Shown: positions 10,720-23,149 of the stretch, piece after piece
Numbering within the stretch: position 1 is the stretch's first letter
Layout: the number at the start of each line of letters is the position of its first letter
Assembly (NCBI GenBank): GCA_035772405.1
Contig: JAYKKM010000351.1
Location: forward strand, 977,501 to 1,041,500
Direction of reading: 5' to 3'
Source: Chrysogorgia sp. JL179-B06
Lineage: Eukaryota > Cnidaria > Anthozoa > Scleralcyonacea > Chrysogorgiidae
DNA: 64,000 nt
Position numbers and translations under genes: made by a program
The notes under the pieces: generated by a model
Told to the model about the DNA's origin: nothing
The model's input: the letters and a program-made list of their open reading frames with translations, nothing else
Databases searched by the model: none

Positions 10720-10936
10720 AATATGTTGAATCCCCACAGATGTTATAGGCACTTTAACAAATTTTGACAGACATGTGTCAGCTTTATTAATTTGCGATGG
10801 TTGAATACTACAAAAATACAGGTTCAACTGAAAGGAGAATGTAGCGAAAGCATCACGCGAGATGGCAGTAATCCATGTAGCTAGAATGACAGGACAAAAA
10901 GGTTAAAAATGATATGTTTACAATGATAAGATTGTT

Positions 10937-11835
10937 GGATCCAACTTCTTTATTTTGTAATTTCTCGTCTGCAGAAACACGGTGGACTCATCGTTTTAGA
11001 ATACTTGGTAAACTCATCAATAACAAAGAATACACTGAGCTAGAGAATCTCAACTCGGAGAAACGTGCAACTTGATTCAAAGTAATCCTGTCACACGTGC
11101 AAGACAAAAATCTCATGAGTAGTCTCGCACCTCTAGGAAAAATTACAGACTGGTTTTATAGAGTCGATTATCAACAAAGTGACTCTCTTGATATCCATAT
11201 GTTAATATGACTAGAAGATGCTCAATATTTGATGTTGACAATGATAATAAGGTCATATAATTTATTGATAAAATAATTAGTTGTAAGAGGCCAAGTGATA
11301 ATCCTTTTTCTCAGTGGAGGAATTGGTGCTGGAAATTCACATCTTACGAAAGAACTTTGTCAAGCAGCGCTAACATATTATAATACATGAGATGGTGATG
11401 ATTTTAATCAAGTACAGCTGTTAATATTTGCACCAACTGATAAAACTGCTTTTAATATAAAAGGTAATAAAATACACAGTTCTCTTGCAATACCAGAATA
11501 CCAATCTTTAAAAATTACAATCCTCTTGACTCAAGAAGATTAAATACTTTATGAAGTTAACTTGGCGGTGTAAAACTAATATTTCTTGACGAGAATCAAT
11601 GGTAGGCAGTACAATGTTCAATGTTCAGATTAACAATAGACTCAAAGATATTAAAGGAAGCAAATAAGACTTTGGAGGTGTAATTATAATTGCAATTGGA
11701 GATTTATTTCAGCTAGAATCTGCGATGGATAGATACATTTTAAAGATCTTGACAATTCATAATATGCTATTATTGATCCAAATCTATGCCAAGACTACAT
11801 TGAAATGTTTGAGCCTTGTTCTTTGACGCGGTCCC
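10937..11835 (+). pseudogene. Helitron Rep/PIF1-like helicase remnant
   Basis: Across shifting frames the plus strand carries first Rep-type residues (SSAETRWTH near 10970, then LGKITDWFYRVDYQQ near 11145-11190 and DIHMLI) and then a PIF1-family helicase. The helicase motifs are GGIGAGNSHL (motif I, near 11315), FAPTDKTAFNIKGNKIHSSL (near 11430-11490), LIFLDE (Walker B, near 11578) and FGGVIIIAIGDLFQL (near 11670-11715). Helitrons use this Rep-helicase fusion for rolling-circle transposition. The copy is dead: in-frame stops (for example TGA near 11396), the Walker A lysine replaced by Asn (GAGNS), and the first His of the HUH pair replaced (LDIH). Helitron termini were not identified. A stand-alone PIF1 gene is less likely because Rep-like sequence precedes it. 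Confidence 0.85.
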
Positions 11836-11945
11836 AAGGCCTTTCGCGGCTGTAGCGAAGAAAGTCTTGAGTTGAGTTTGGAGATTATTTTGAGAGTGAA
11901 GTTAGAGTTGATTTTGATCAACATGACTGGAAACGGTATAATTCA

Positions 11946-12610
11946 TTAGAGTAAAGGGTACTCTTTTGGAACGGTGCATGTGACCTGTTTCATCTTAATT
12001 TTGATCCGAGTTGGACATGGTGTTGAGGATGGGAGATTGTTGATATGATCGCTTTTGAATGTAGCGGTACAGGTTTTGCTGAATTTGGGCAGTATGTTCG
12101 ACTTCGGCAAACGATGTTGATCATCGGTAGTCGGTTTTAGATCAAGCATGAGATATCCGTGGGGGAGGCTCGTTGCTTCATTGTAACAAATTCCTGAACA
12201 TGGCCAGGGTTGACCTGTCTAGCTAAGATTGAGATGCGTTGCTTGTCCCGCGGATATTTAAACAACACGATATAGTGGGCATGAGGCTGATATTTATGGT
12301 TTATTTGCCTTGATGAAATATATTTTGAACGATATGGATCACATGAGACAGATCACTCCCTTTTGTGAATAGGTCGGCTATGCTTTATCTGCCCCTGCTG
12401 AGCTATAAAATCTTCGAAAATTACAAGGCTGCGTTCAGAGAAATCTAAAAGTTTCTTTTCGTCAACGTCATCTGGTATTCCTTCGCTGAGTTCAATGCTT
12501 GATATGATCCAGGAGGGGGGTTGATGGTTGTTTGAGCGTTTTCCAAAAATGTTTTCACCAATACGGTCTTGCCACGAGTATTTAATCGGTTTTCTGATTC
12601 CTAATCTCAC
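11946..12610 (-). pseudogene. P-loop ATPase-like ORF of a large DNA element, copy 1 (minus)
   Basis: Minus-strand frames carry, in order, IELSEGIPDDVDEKK (near 12480), a Walker-B-like strand with damaged acidic pair (SLVIFEDF near 12415), ADLFTKGS (near 12360), IVQNIFHQGK (near 12320), ISILARQVNPGHVQEF (near 12210) and MLDLKPTTDDQHRLPKSNIL (near 12140-12080). This order is familiar to me from repetitive cnidarian and mollusc ORFs resembling FtsK/HerA-type packaging ATPases of Polinton/Maverick-like elements; that family label is tentative. The frame shifts near 12340 and again before 12150. A related copy in opposite orientation lies at 13045-14030. Confidence 0.65.
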
Positions 12611-12654
12611 ATCTTCCTGATCAGAGCTTTCTGGTTCCTGATGCCTTATCTTTC

Positions 12655-13010
12655 TAACTTCCAGGGTGTTCTCTGATCTTTGAATACTGATCCCTGATCT
12701 CTGATCCCTGATCTCTTATCCCTGATCTCTGATCCCTGATCTCTGATCCCTGATCTCTGATCCCTGATCTATGATCCATGATCTCTGATCCATGATCTCT
12801 GATCCCTGATCTCTGATCCCTGATCTCTGATCCCTGATCTCTGATCCCTGATCTCTGATATCTGATCAATGATCTCTGATCTCTGATCTCTGATCTCTGA
12901 TCCCTGATCTCTGATCCCTGATCTCAGATAAATTATCTCTGATCAATGATCTCTGAGCTCTGATCCCTGATCTCTGATCGTTGATTCCTGATCGCGAGAC
13001 ACGAAGATCA
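12655..13010. repeat. CTGATCY minisatellite (7/14-bp units)
   Basis: About 45 copies of a 7-base unit alternate as CTGATCC and CTGATCT. It separates two oppositely oriented ATPase relics, so it occupies the centre of a larger inverted arrangement. Confidence 0.95.
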
Positions 13011-13044
13011 GAGATCGGAATTAGAAAACAAGTTAAATACTCTG

Positions 13045-13503
13045 ACTAATGTTTTCATTCTGTTACATGTCCTACGTCTGTGTGATATGCGGAAAGAACT
13101 TCATGATGCGAAGCAATTTAAAGCGTCATATAAAGAACATGCATGGCGATAATCGATAAACTCAGCCCACTTCCGTGGTCAATGGTTTGATAGTCATGCA
13201 GCATCCGTTTACCTGCATCGTATCTGGATGCACCCACAGTGCAAGACCGTATATGAGTGGAAACATTTTTGGAAAACGCTCAAACAACCATCAGCCCAGT
13301 GGCAGCCCATGTACTTGGACATGATCAGGTTCATACCAGGCATTGAACTCAGCGAAGGAATACCTGATGACATTGACGAAAAAGACTGTTTAGATATCTC
13401 TGAATAGAGCCTCATAATTCTCGACGATCTTATGGCTCAGCAGAGGCAGAAAAACGGATAGCCGACCTATTCACAAAAGGGAGTCATCATCGGAATCTGC
13501 TTG
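13045..13503 (+). pseudogene. C2H2 zinc finger plus P-loop ATPase-like ORF, copy 2 (plus)
   Basis: A C2H2 finger CVICGKNFMMRSNLKRHI..MH (near 13079-13145) is followed in the same frame, after one stop, by HPFTCIVSG at the Walker A position. The lysine-bearing end of Walker A is degenerate here (CTHSA instead of a GxGKT core). Next come IPGIELSEGIPDDIDEK (near 13340-13390), SLIILDDLMAQQ (Walker B with intact DD, near 13410-13440) and IADLFTKGSHHRNL (near 13460-13500). Frames change at least twice. It is homologous to the minus-strand copy at 11946-12610. The finger and the ATPase share one frame, which suggests they were one protein. SINE family 1 interrupts the ORF right after SHHRNL. Confidence 0.7.
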
Positions 13504-13506
13504 TGA

Positions 13507-13757
13507 TCTAACCAGCTGTTGTGGTCTAGGAGTTACCACACATGTCTATGAGCTGGGAGACACAGGTTCAAATCAATTCAAAGGGTTTTGAAAATAATTA
13601 AGGAGAAAGTGCTGCCTTTGTAATAATATCAGCAAATGGTAAGACTTTCGGGTCTACCTTAAATCGTAGGCCCTCGGAATCCCTGTAATTGGGCTTCTAG
13701 CCTGTTGGTGTATTCCGTTCACCTATAGTAAGAGTGATAAATCTAATAAACTAAACT
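13507..13757 (+). mobile_element. tRNA-derived SINE family 1, inserted in ATPase copy 2
   Basis: Head TTGTGGTCTAG.AGTTACCAC and box B-like GGTTCAAATC, body GGAGAAAGTGCTGCC, tail GAGTGATAAATCTAATAAAC. Sequence on either side resumes the ATPase reading (SHHRNL before, IVQNKFHQGK after), so the SINE is younger than the ATPase copy. Confidence 0.85.
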
Positions 13758-14030
13758 ATATCGTTCAAAATAAATTTCATCAAGGCAAGATATCAGCCAC
13801 AGCCTCAAAAGCACCAATATCGTAACATCAACATCGTTTGAAATCAAACATACTGCCCGACGAAAATACCACTGTTCAATAAAACCTGGACTGCTATATT
13901 TTAAGCATCCTCCCACACGCGTGTTGTATTGGTCTAAATATGCAAATATCAGCCGTACAGGTAATGTCATAGCAACGCTTTGAAAGTAACAAACCGCCTG
14001 ATCTAAAACCGACTACCGATGAAAGCTGAC
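13758..14030 (+). pseudogene. ATPase copy 2, C-terminal part after the SINE
   Basis: IVQNKFHQGK (near 13763-13792), HQHRLKSNILPDE (near 13825-13860) and DLKPTTDES (near 13998) match pieces of copy 1, but in altered order. Rearrangement or patchy duplication followed inactivation. Confidence 0.6.
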
Positions 14031-14250
14031 CTTAAGAAGCTGACCTTATTGAAACGTAGCGTAATGTATGCCTTTGTATAACTTGGAAGCGAAATTTATA
14101 TTTCTTAAACTCGATATCTGTGTCTTGCGCTCCCCTTTGTTTCATTCCTTAACGACCTTATAAACATCCTCCCACGCGCGTGTTGTAGGTCTAAATATGC
14201 AAATATCACCCGTAGATGAGTAACTGGGATAGCAACGCTTTGAAAGTAAA
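13890..14250. repeat. Direct repeat pair of about 95 bp
   Basis: 13890-13985 and 14152-14250 share CATCCTCCCAC.CGCGTGTTGTA, GTCTAAATATGCAAATATCA and ATAGCAACGCTTTGAAAGTA. Confidence 0.8.
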
Positions 14251-14334
14251 AAAAACCCAGCTTAACCTTATATTTTTCCAAGTCAATATGTTTGACTCGG
14301 AACTTGATAATATGATCTCGAGTAGTTCTTCTCA

Positions 14335-15540
14335 CTGCTTCCCGAAGTGTTTCTTCCTCATAGAAACCCTTACTTTATACACTAAAGCGATATAAGAGAT
14401 GAGCTGAAGGTTTAGTCTGTCGACTTAAATGCTTAGCCTATTGTAATTCTCTTCATATTCATCAAGACAAGCGTAAATATGAAAGCACAAGTTATCTTTG
14501 TCGATACGAGCTTGACGATCGTCCACGCATGTATCGTCCGATATTAACGTTATTACTTTTCAATTTGTCCAAAATAATATCCACTTGTGCACCGTATCCT
14601 TCCCTATCCCACGTTATCGAATCAAATTGGTCCACCGTGATGTACCGGACTCAGAACCCCCACTCTGTATACTACATACGTACTACCTTCTGCCACATAA
14701 GCATTGGATCCAAAAAATCAATAACTCATGGTATGATAAATGTATTATAATATCCAAGCTTTACCTTTCAAGCAATCCTGCACTGGTATTGTACGTCAGT
14801 GTTGGAATAGTATTCAATTTTCTATGTGTACAATCAATCCATTTCATATTGTTCAATTCGACATGGCAATTACATAAACAGCACAGTTCACCTTTTGGAC
14901 AACCTAGAAAACAAAGTTATGTGGCATGGGCAGCTAATTTTATGAAAAGATCAGAAGTCAGATGCAAATGCCATCTGACAGAATATTTTGGTAGAAAGCA
15001 ATTCCGAATAAATTCTTAAAAGCAATTGTCCTTTAAAAGCTTTGCAATGTTCATGTTACTGAAGGAAATAATATTTTTCTATTCTAACAACTTATTTAGG
15101 TAACACTTTATCAGGTATCGTTTTATGAAAGAAAGCGTGGATATCTACTCAAAATCGTTTTTACCCACAACCGACAGTTACATTGGACTATATTATTGAA
15201 CTGTATATATTTATACAAATATACATAAAGTTTGCTAATTCGAATTAATGGTGCAAGACAAGTAAATCAATTCTTCCCTGCATGCTTATTTTTTGTATAT
15301 CAATTCATGAAGATTCATTTATGACATACCTTTTCCTGCTTGTCCAAGTATCGTTTGGAAATTATAAACAACAGCAAACCAAAAAATGAAACGCATCTTG
15401 CAAGACATCAACGGGTAAAATTTGAAGTTACCTGTGATAATTTATTTGAAGTTAACTTGAAGTTTTTATCTTGGGTACAATAAATATACAAGAATAAATC
15501 CTGACCCTTTCTCCGCTATTATATTACTGTGTTGCTATAA
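14335..15540. other. No recognisable gene
   Basis: A 144-codon frame (14585-15019) has no recognisable domain. A short block (GATACGAGCTTGACGATCGTCC near 14504) recurs near 26213, so at least part is dispersed repeat. Confidence 0.4.
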
Positions 15541-16081
15541 TAATCTGATGCTTTATAATATCTGGCTATTAACCGAGCGCGATGTCTGTATGGGAAAGTA
15601 TTTGTCCTCTGTAGGTTTTCGTACAGACCGAGCGACACGTAATTGAAGGAGCGAGGTCTGTGCGAAATAACCAAGGCAAGAACTTTCGCGTACAGACTGA
15701 CAAAACGAGGCTAATAAGTAGTTTATAATAAGGCTTTTAGTACATTTTCTTGTTAGTTTTCACTGATTTGCTCTACCTTACCTCTTAATCGCTTCGTGTT
15801 TGCACCTGTTGGTATTCGTCTAACGTTTGTGTAAAAGAACTAATGTTCCAGAATGAAGATAACTAGTTATCTTGAATGAAGATAACTATATAGTTCTCTT
15901 CTATTTGTGCTCAAATCAACAAAAAGGTTTAATTTCCCATGCACCAAAACCGTCAGATAATCCAAAAACTCCCACGTGCATTACGGCAAATTATTATATG
16001 GCGTGACTCGTGAGTGGTCTTGACATGTTGTAATATATCTTAGATAATTCAAAATATATATTATTTAACTCTGCAACAAGT

Positions 16082-16216
16082 TTGTCTTGATATATAACTA
16101 AATATTATTTGCTGTTACAGCTAGTTACAGTAGACGATCTTGTTGTCTGAAGATCGTCTACGGGCGTGAAACCAGCAACAATCAAAGTAACAGCAAACAA
16201 TCTTTAGCTATATATC
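16082..16216. repeat. Hairpin with nested arms
   Basis: A perfect 12-bp stem GTAGACGATCTT / AAGATCGTCTAC (16130-16141 and 16150-16161) is nested inside outer arms TTTGCTGTTAC / GTAACAGCAAA. The size and symmetry fit a small MITE. Confidence 0.7.
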
Positions 16217-16273
16217 TATATATCTCTGAAGATATTGAGCACTCTTGAAATAGCCGATATAATTACAACATTA

Positions 16274-17525
<1,252 letters not shown>

Positions 17526-17547
17526 AAACTGCGGTAAATTTCTTTGC

Positions 17548-18105
17548 AAATCATTAATAATTCATGAAGAAAATTCAAAATAAATTAATATTTAATCAGC
17601 ATCTTTAAGTAGTAGTTAAAACATGATGGGCAGTTACAATGGCGAGCCGCAGGCGATCGGCCGTTGTAACTGCCCATAAACATCAACCGCGAATGTTTTA
17701 ATGAACTTGTAAAATGAATAGAATATATGATGCTAGTTTGTTTGGAAGTTGTAGAAACGGTACAAACAAATTATTTTAACTCCGAAAAAGTTCAATTTGA
17801 GCAAGTTAACTTTGATAAAACATTGATGTTTTATTAATCAGCAAGTTAACTTTGATAAAACATTGATGTTTTATTAATCAATGTTTTATCCTGGGTTAAA
17901 GATGCTGATTAAATATTAATTTCTTTTGAATTTCCTTCATGAATTATTAATGAATTTTACAATACAGGATAATGATTAGTAAAACATGAATGTTTTATGA
18001 AAGTTAATTTGTTTGTACCGTTTCAAGAACTTCCAATCATATATGCTATCATATATATGCAATCATGTATGCATCATATATTCTATTCATTTTACAAGTT
18101 CGTAA
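17548..18105. repeat. Two interlocking inverted-repeat pairs
   Basis: Pair 1: 17548-17608 with 17896-17957 (AATATTTAATCAGCATCTTTA and complement). Pair 2: 17690-17774 with 18002-18105 (TTGTACCGTTTC, TTCTATTCATTTTACAAGTT). Their intervals overlap, so the pairs are not simply nested. A separate hairpin ATGGGCAGTTACAA/TTGTAACTGCCCAT lies at 17626-17677, and a 40-bp unit is exactly duplicated in tandem at 17801-17880. Confidence 0.75.
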
Positions 18106-19080
18106 CTATTTGTTACAAGTTTGATAACTACCATACACATCGGCCGCTCATATTTTCACTACAACTTAGTAAAATTAGTTTCTTGTTTGTTTGTTTGTTT
18201 AATGTTTGTTACGTGAATTGGAATTTTCGTCTCAACCTCGCCCGTCATTCCAAACTGCAAAGTTTTGCAAGAAACGTTGCAGTACTAAAAACTAAAGATA
18301 TTCTTCGAGAAGAAGTAATGTTCCCAGCAGATTTTGAAATGCTTAACAGTGAAATTGATAAGTGCTATATACCATTAGAAAGACCTTGAAACATCACAAT
18401 TGTGGCGCAAAATGTGAAAGTGTGCTATAAAATAATACAAGAGAACGAGCAGCAAAACTTAAGGAAATTTTTGGCGGGAAATTTCCGTTTTTGGAAAGCT
18501 TGATCCAAACACGGGTATTGACCAATCAGAGCCTGCGTAGCATACATGTTATTTTATAAACTGTGTTCCAAACACTTGGGATGTTGCTCGACTTACGAAA
18601 AGCATAACACGGGTATTGACCAATCAGAGAGCTTGTTCTGTACATGTTATTATTTTATTTTAAAGTGCTTTTCGACGCAATCTGCACTATTAAATGTTAT
18701 CCTGCGCTATTCACTGTTTTGCGAACAAAATGGCGTCCTTCTCGTAAACGCTTGTGTTTTGCATAATTTAAAGCAACTGGTAAAACCAGGTAGGTAGAAA
18801 ATAATTACTGTATCCAGCGAAATTACTATACGTAGTATTTATGGAAAAACAACTTACAAAGGGCGAATAAAAATGCTCAGAATCTCGGAGAACAACCGGA
18901 TGAGCTGCTCCGAAAACACACTCGATTGAATGAATTGACTGTTGTCCATACTTTATCGGATACGATTTGAGGAAGCTTTATTGCCTTTTACATAGCACTC
19001 GATAACATTCGATAAAAAATGACAGCTAATTAGAGCGTAAAAATTACACAGTCGAAGAAACTGGCCTGTTACTAATTTCA
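18106..19080. other. No recognisable gene; one short direct repeat
   Basis: ACACGGGTATTGACCAATCA occurs at 18510 and again at 18608. A frame ending at 18389 has no recognisable domain. Confidence 0.5.
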
Positions 19081-19084
19081 TTTG

Positions 19085-20860
19085 CTCTTTTAATGAATGG
19101 AATACTAAACAAATGACTTGGGAATCATACATTGTAAAGGAAATATTTATAAATGAAAGAAAATACAATCAATAAAAAATAGGTCCGCTCAGGCGTACAT
19201 GTATCTGCGCTAATATGTACAGGGGCATATGTACATAAAGACATGTTTTCTGTATTCTCATGTAATATTTAAGGAATAGAAAACATTTTCCATGCTTCCA
19301 TCGAGTTGATAGAGAAACACAAGTGAAAGGTTGCAATGTGAATTTTTTGTGGCTGGGAACACTGGCCTAAAGGGTGAGTGTTTTATCGCTATTTTGAGTT
19401 CTTCCAATGTTCCATGATTGTTTCTATATTAATCCGAAACACAGATCCATTTCATTTATAAAATAACCCTTTGAAATTTGATAAACGTGCAATTAATCAT
19501 CGATTGAGCATGCAGTTATACCAATAACAATGTTATAACTGCAGTCTCTAATAGTACTATATTTTGCAAGTATAAATAGTATTAAACTATGAAAACTATG
19601 AAAAACTGAAAAAGAAAAGATTAATCCAACTTGGTTCTAAACATGCATGCAAAAGATTAAAATATATATATGAGATTATAATTTATTAAGTTTTGTATGA
19701 AATAGAATTATGCAACTGTTCAACTTACATCTGTTTTACAATTACATATGTTCATGAACTACTTACTATATTGTGATTTGTGAATAGATGTTGAGAATGG
19801 TTATAACACAGGGGGGGGGGGGGCATACAGCTGTACGTAATGAATGTCTTACCTAAGGGGTGCACCGGATTTAGTTTCCGGCTGGATAGTGGATAATCTC
19901 ACTAGATCTTATAAACGTGAATAAAACTGAAGCAGTATTATTGAAACGTGTTTAGTTGTTAAGTGTTAACTGTTATAAGCGACTTTGTGTGTGAGCTATA
20001 TTGTTACTAAATTTCATTACTGAACTTATTTTTTTGCAAGTTGATATCTTTTATCTGTTTAAGAATCATAACCAAGTACCAACAATACTATTACTGGAAC
20101 AGTAAACAAGCTCAATATTGCTATTTTGTTGTATTGATGTCTATTTTTTATATATTTATTTGAATTAACACAAATTTAATACGCCTTGGAAAACTGTCAA
20201 AAAAATTATCCAGTTACAGTATCCGGCCAGATAATAGAACATATCTGGCCGGATACTGGATAGTGAGATTATCCACTATCCACCCCTTAGGTAAGAGTCA
20301 GACATTCTTTACGTACAGCTGTACGCCCCCCCCGTTTTATAACCATTCTCAACATCTATTCACAAATCACAATATAGTAAGTAGTTCATGAACATATGTA
20401 ATATTATAAAACAGATGTAAGTTGAACAGCTGCATAAAAATGCTGCTGAACATAAAGATAAAATAGTTGTATAACATATTACAACATAGATACAATATTA
20501 CAATAGGTTGTCTGGTCCTCAGAAGAGGTTTTCTGGTCGTCCGAAGGGTTGAATTGTCCTCCGAAGAGATTTTCTTGTACTCCGAAGAGGTTTAATTGTC
20601 ATCCAAAGAGATTTTCTTGTACTCCGAAGAGGTTGAGAGTCTTGTATAAACGCTTCGCGCAGATACAAAAACATGAAGAATAACAAAGAACAACTGTTTT
20701 TTATGTTTTTTATTGATTGTATTTTCTTAGGTTATTTTCTTGTATTTTCTTTTTATTAGAGCAATGTTTTTATTGATTGTATTTTCTTTCATTTATAAAT
20801 ATTTCCTTTACAATGTATGATTCCCAAGTCATTTGTTTAGTATTCAATTCATTAAAAGAA
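19085..20860. mobile_element. 1.8-kb inverted-repeat element
   Basis: The outer arms 19085-19178 and 20765-20855 are almost identical in reverse complement, including AAATGACTTGGGAATCATAC and GAAAGAAAATACAATCAATA. The inner arms 19720-19900 and 20225-20445 also pair (ATTCACAAATCACAATATAG; GTGGATAATCTCACTA / TAGTGAGATTATCCAC), including a G run at 19811 against a C run at 20327. No coding sequence is seen in the centre. Part of the inner arm recurs as direct repeats at 39299-39863. Confidence 0.8.
20500..20642. repeat. Minisatellite, about six 21-22 bp units
   Basis: Units vary around TTTTCTTGTACTCCGAAGAG. Confidence 0.85.
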
Positions 20861-20865
20861 TGACT

Positions 20866-20977
20866 GTTAAATTATCGGTGAGTAAACGACAGTTGTTCTT
20901 TTCAAAAGATAAAATCTAAAGCGGTTTTCAATTCAGTCAGTGCAATGGCACTGTCGTTTACACACCGATAATTTAAC
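20866..20977. mobile_element. 112-bp MITE-like inverted repeat
   Basis: Ends GTTAAATTATCGGTG and CACCGATAATTTAAC are perfect inverted copies, with AGTAAACGACAGT / ACTGTCGTTTACA immediately inside. Confidence 0.75.
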
Positions 20978-20979
20978 AT

Positions 20980-22115
20980 TCTTTATTTGTCATTAGTTTT
21001 TCTGTTTACAGTATTTAAATCTTACATTTGAGCTACAATCCACTAGTCTTTGCATTGCTTTACTCCAGTTGGTAAACAATTCCAAATATAAAATATATAA
21101 ACCACTCCAAATATAGAACGTCACGATTGGGATAATTTAGCTTTGGCTTGCGTTTCACGACAATTCTTGAAATGAAACTAAAGCAAAATTTCCCTAATTT
21201 TTAGCAACTTGTTTTGCAGGTATATGTTATTTGGTATAATTCTATATAAAATTTTGTATCTACTTGTGCGCAGACATATTGTAGTCGCCGAGCTGATAAC
21301 TGATGAAAGTAACAATACATGTACAGATACATGTACGCCTAGCGTACCTATTTTTATCAATTTGTTTTGGTGTATGCTATGTAGGTGAATAGATATATGT
21401 TATTTACCGGCTGGGCTGCGGTCCGTATAGAAAAATATTTGCCAGAGGTTTCAAAAATGGCAGGCCGCAGGCCGAGGGACATTTTTGAGACCAAAACTGT
21501 AAATAACATATTAATTTTTTTGTTATAAATAATTGTAAGACAAGAAAATCTGCCGCCGTGTAAAAACAACAGGAAGCTAGAACGCTAGCGGTCACTTCCG
21601 CTGGGCCCATATTTGGAAAGACGGCGAACCATATATATAGAAAATCATCTGACAAAGGACAAACTATTCAAGTCAACTTTAGCAATTCGGGACGTTTGGA
21701 ATCTTGCGGTGGTGGACAACTGAAGCTGCTTTGTAAGCATCAAGCCTTTCCGACACTGCCGTCTTTCTTTGTTGTGGTCATAAAAAACCGACACAAGAGA
21801 AGATTTCTCATGTTCGTTTACTGTAGCACAGAAGCGGTTCCACACATTCATCTCGTAGGTATATATACTTAACTGTATTTTCAGGCCGAATTTCGTCCAA
21901 GTTATCTTGCACAATGTTGCCACTTCGCTGGACTTTTTCTTTTTCGTATATAAAATGTTCAACTTCGGGAAAATAAAATTCGCTTTCGCTGTGATAGCTT
22001 TCCTTGTCACTATTCCATCTTATTTTGTTTTTACTGGCAGTCTATTGTTTTAAAAGGTAGTAAAAAGCGACGAGTATACGAAATATTAAGGAAAACGTTT
22101 TTGTTTTTGTTTTTA
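20980..22115. other. No recognisable gene
   Basis: A short motif CAGATACATGTACGCCTAGCG (near 21323) recurs near 40088 and, inverted, near 19186, so some dispersed repeat is present. Open frames here have no recognisable domain. Confidence 0.45.
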
Positions 22116-22119
22116 AATC

Positions 22120-22215
22120 CGCAGCGGTCCGGTATCGGGGTCCGTATCGTAGGATACCGAACCGCTCGCTAGCCAATCAGAGCGCGCGAATCAGATGGAT
22201 ACCGGACCGCAAAAA
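22120..22215. repeat. GCGGTCCGGTATC inverted-repeat cluster
   Basis: GCGGTCCGGTATC occurs near 22126, and inverted versions near 22155 (GATACCGAACCGC) and 22199 (GATACCGGACCGC). This looks like a small foldback element. Confidence 0.65.
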
Positions 22216-22499
22216 AATAATAGTGGATGTTTACCACTTCGGTAAATAATTGTTAAATATAATGCTAGAAATCAAGCAATGTTAATAAATTACCAGTTTC
22301 TGTCTCATCTGACTTTTCAAACTTTCTGGAAAGAATAATGCAAAATCGTCTACTTAACTTTACAACTATTTTTTAACATTATTTTTAAAAATCAATACAA
22401 CTTTAGAAAAGACCATTCTACTTCACTACAGGTATCTATTTATAAGACTGCTTTTTAGCACTAATTAATGAAAAATATTTTTCTATATGGATATTGTTG

Positions 22500-22890
22500 G
22501 ATCTCTAAAAGGTCTTTGATACGGTAAATCACAGCACCTTTTTTTTAGCTTTAGATTGGATTAAAATCTCGAAAACAATGTATAATGAATATTACTAACT
22601 TCGATAATATAAGTTGTGGGTACCTCGAGGATCGATTTTAGGACATTTACTTGTCCTGAATTCCTGTTATATATTAATGATATAGTAATTGTTTCAAGTA
22701 TGTTAAAGCTGCAGATTTTGTTTGCAGATGACACAAATTTATTTTATGTCACAATTTTAATATCTCATTTTTGACTAATATTTATATTCTGAAAATTGAG
22801 ATCAATAAATTGTAAGAGTGTTTTAGGAGAAATAAAATTTATTTGAACTTGAAAAAAACCAAATTCACAGTGTTCATGCTCCATTTAAAC
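22500..22890 (+). pseudogene. Heavily decayed LINE reverse transcriptase
   Basis: Plus-strand traces of RT motifs occur in the right order: GSILGHLL near 22630 and LLFADDTNLFYV-like sequence near 22713-22750, with the FADD catalytic motif intact. Multiple stops and indels intervene. Confidence 0.65.
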
Positions 22891-22908
22891 AACCCTGTAT
22901 CGCCTACT
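22886..22908 (-). mobile_element. Possible solo terminus like the element at 8634-9101
   Basis: AAACAACCCTGTATCGCCTAC resembles the right end at 9081-9101 (AACAACCCTGTATCCGCCAC). No partner end was found. Confidence 0.4.
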
Positions 22909-23149
22909 GATTAATTTATATCAGTTATTAATACCTCTTAGGCACTTTTCCCATCATCAACGAACGCAACATTTATTTGAAATTCTGAAATGACGCTAAA
23001 TTTAGGGATCGATCGTTAGTTACCGAATGCATTGCGAAACACAAGTTCCGAAACATGAGGTTGAACCGAGGTTTAACCGCATCGGGAACGCAGCTCAACC
23101 GCGGCCAGACTGCTATGAACAAATAACTATTAATTTAAAAAAAGAAAAG

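Noticed and set aside
14585..15019. 144-codon open frame as a gene
   Set aside because: Composition is that of translated AT-rich DNA and no domain is apparent.
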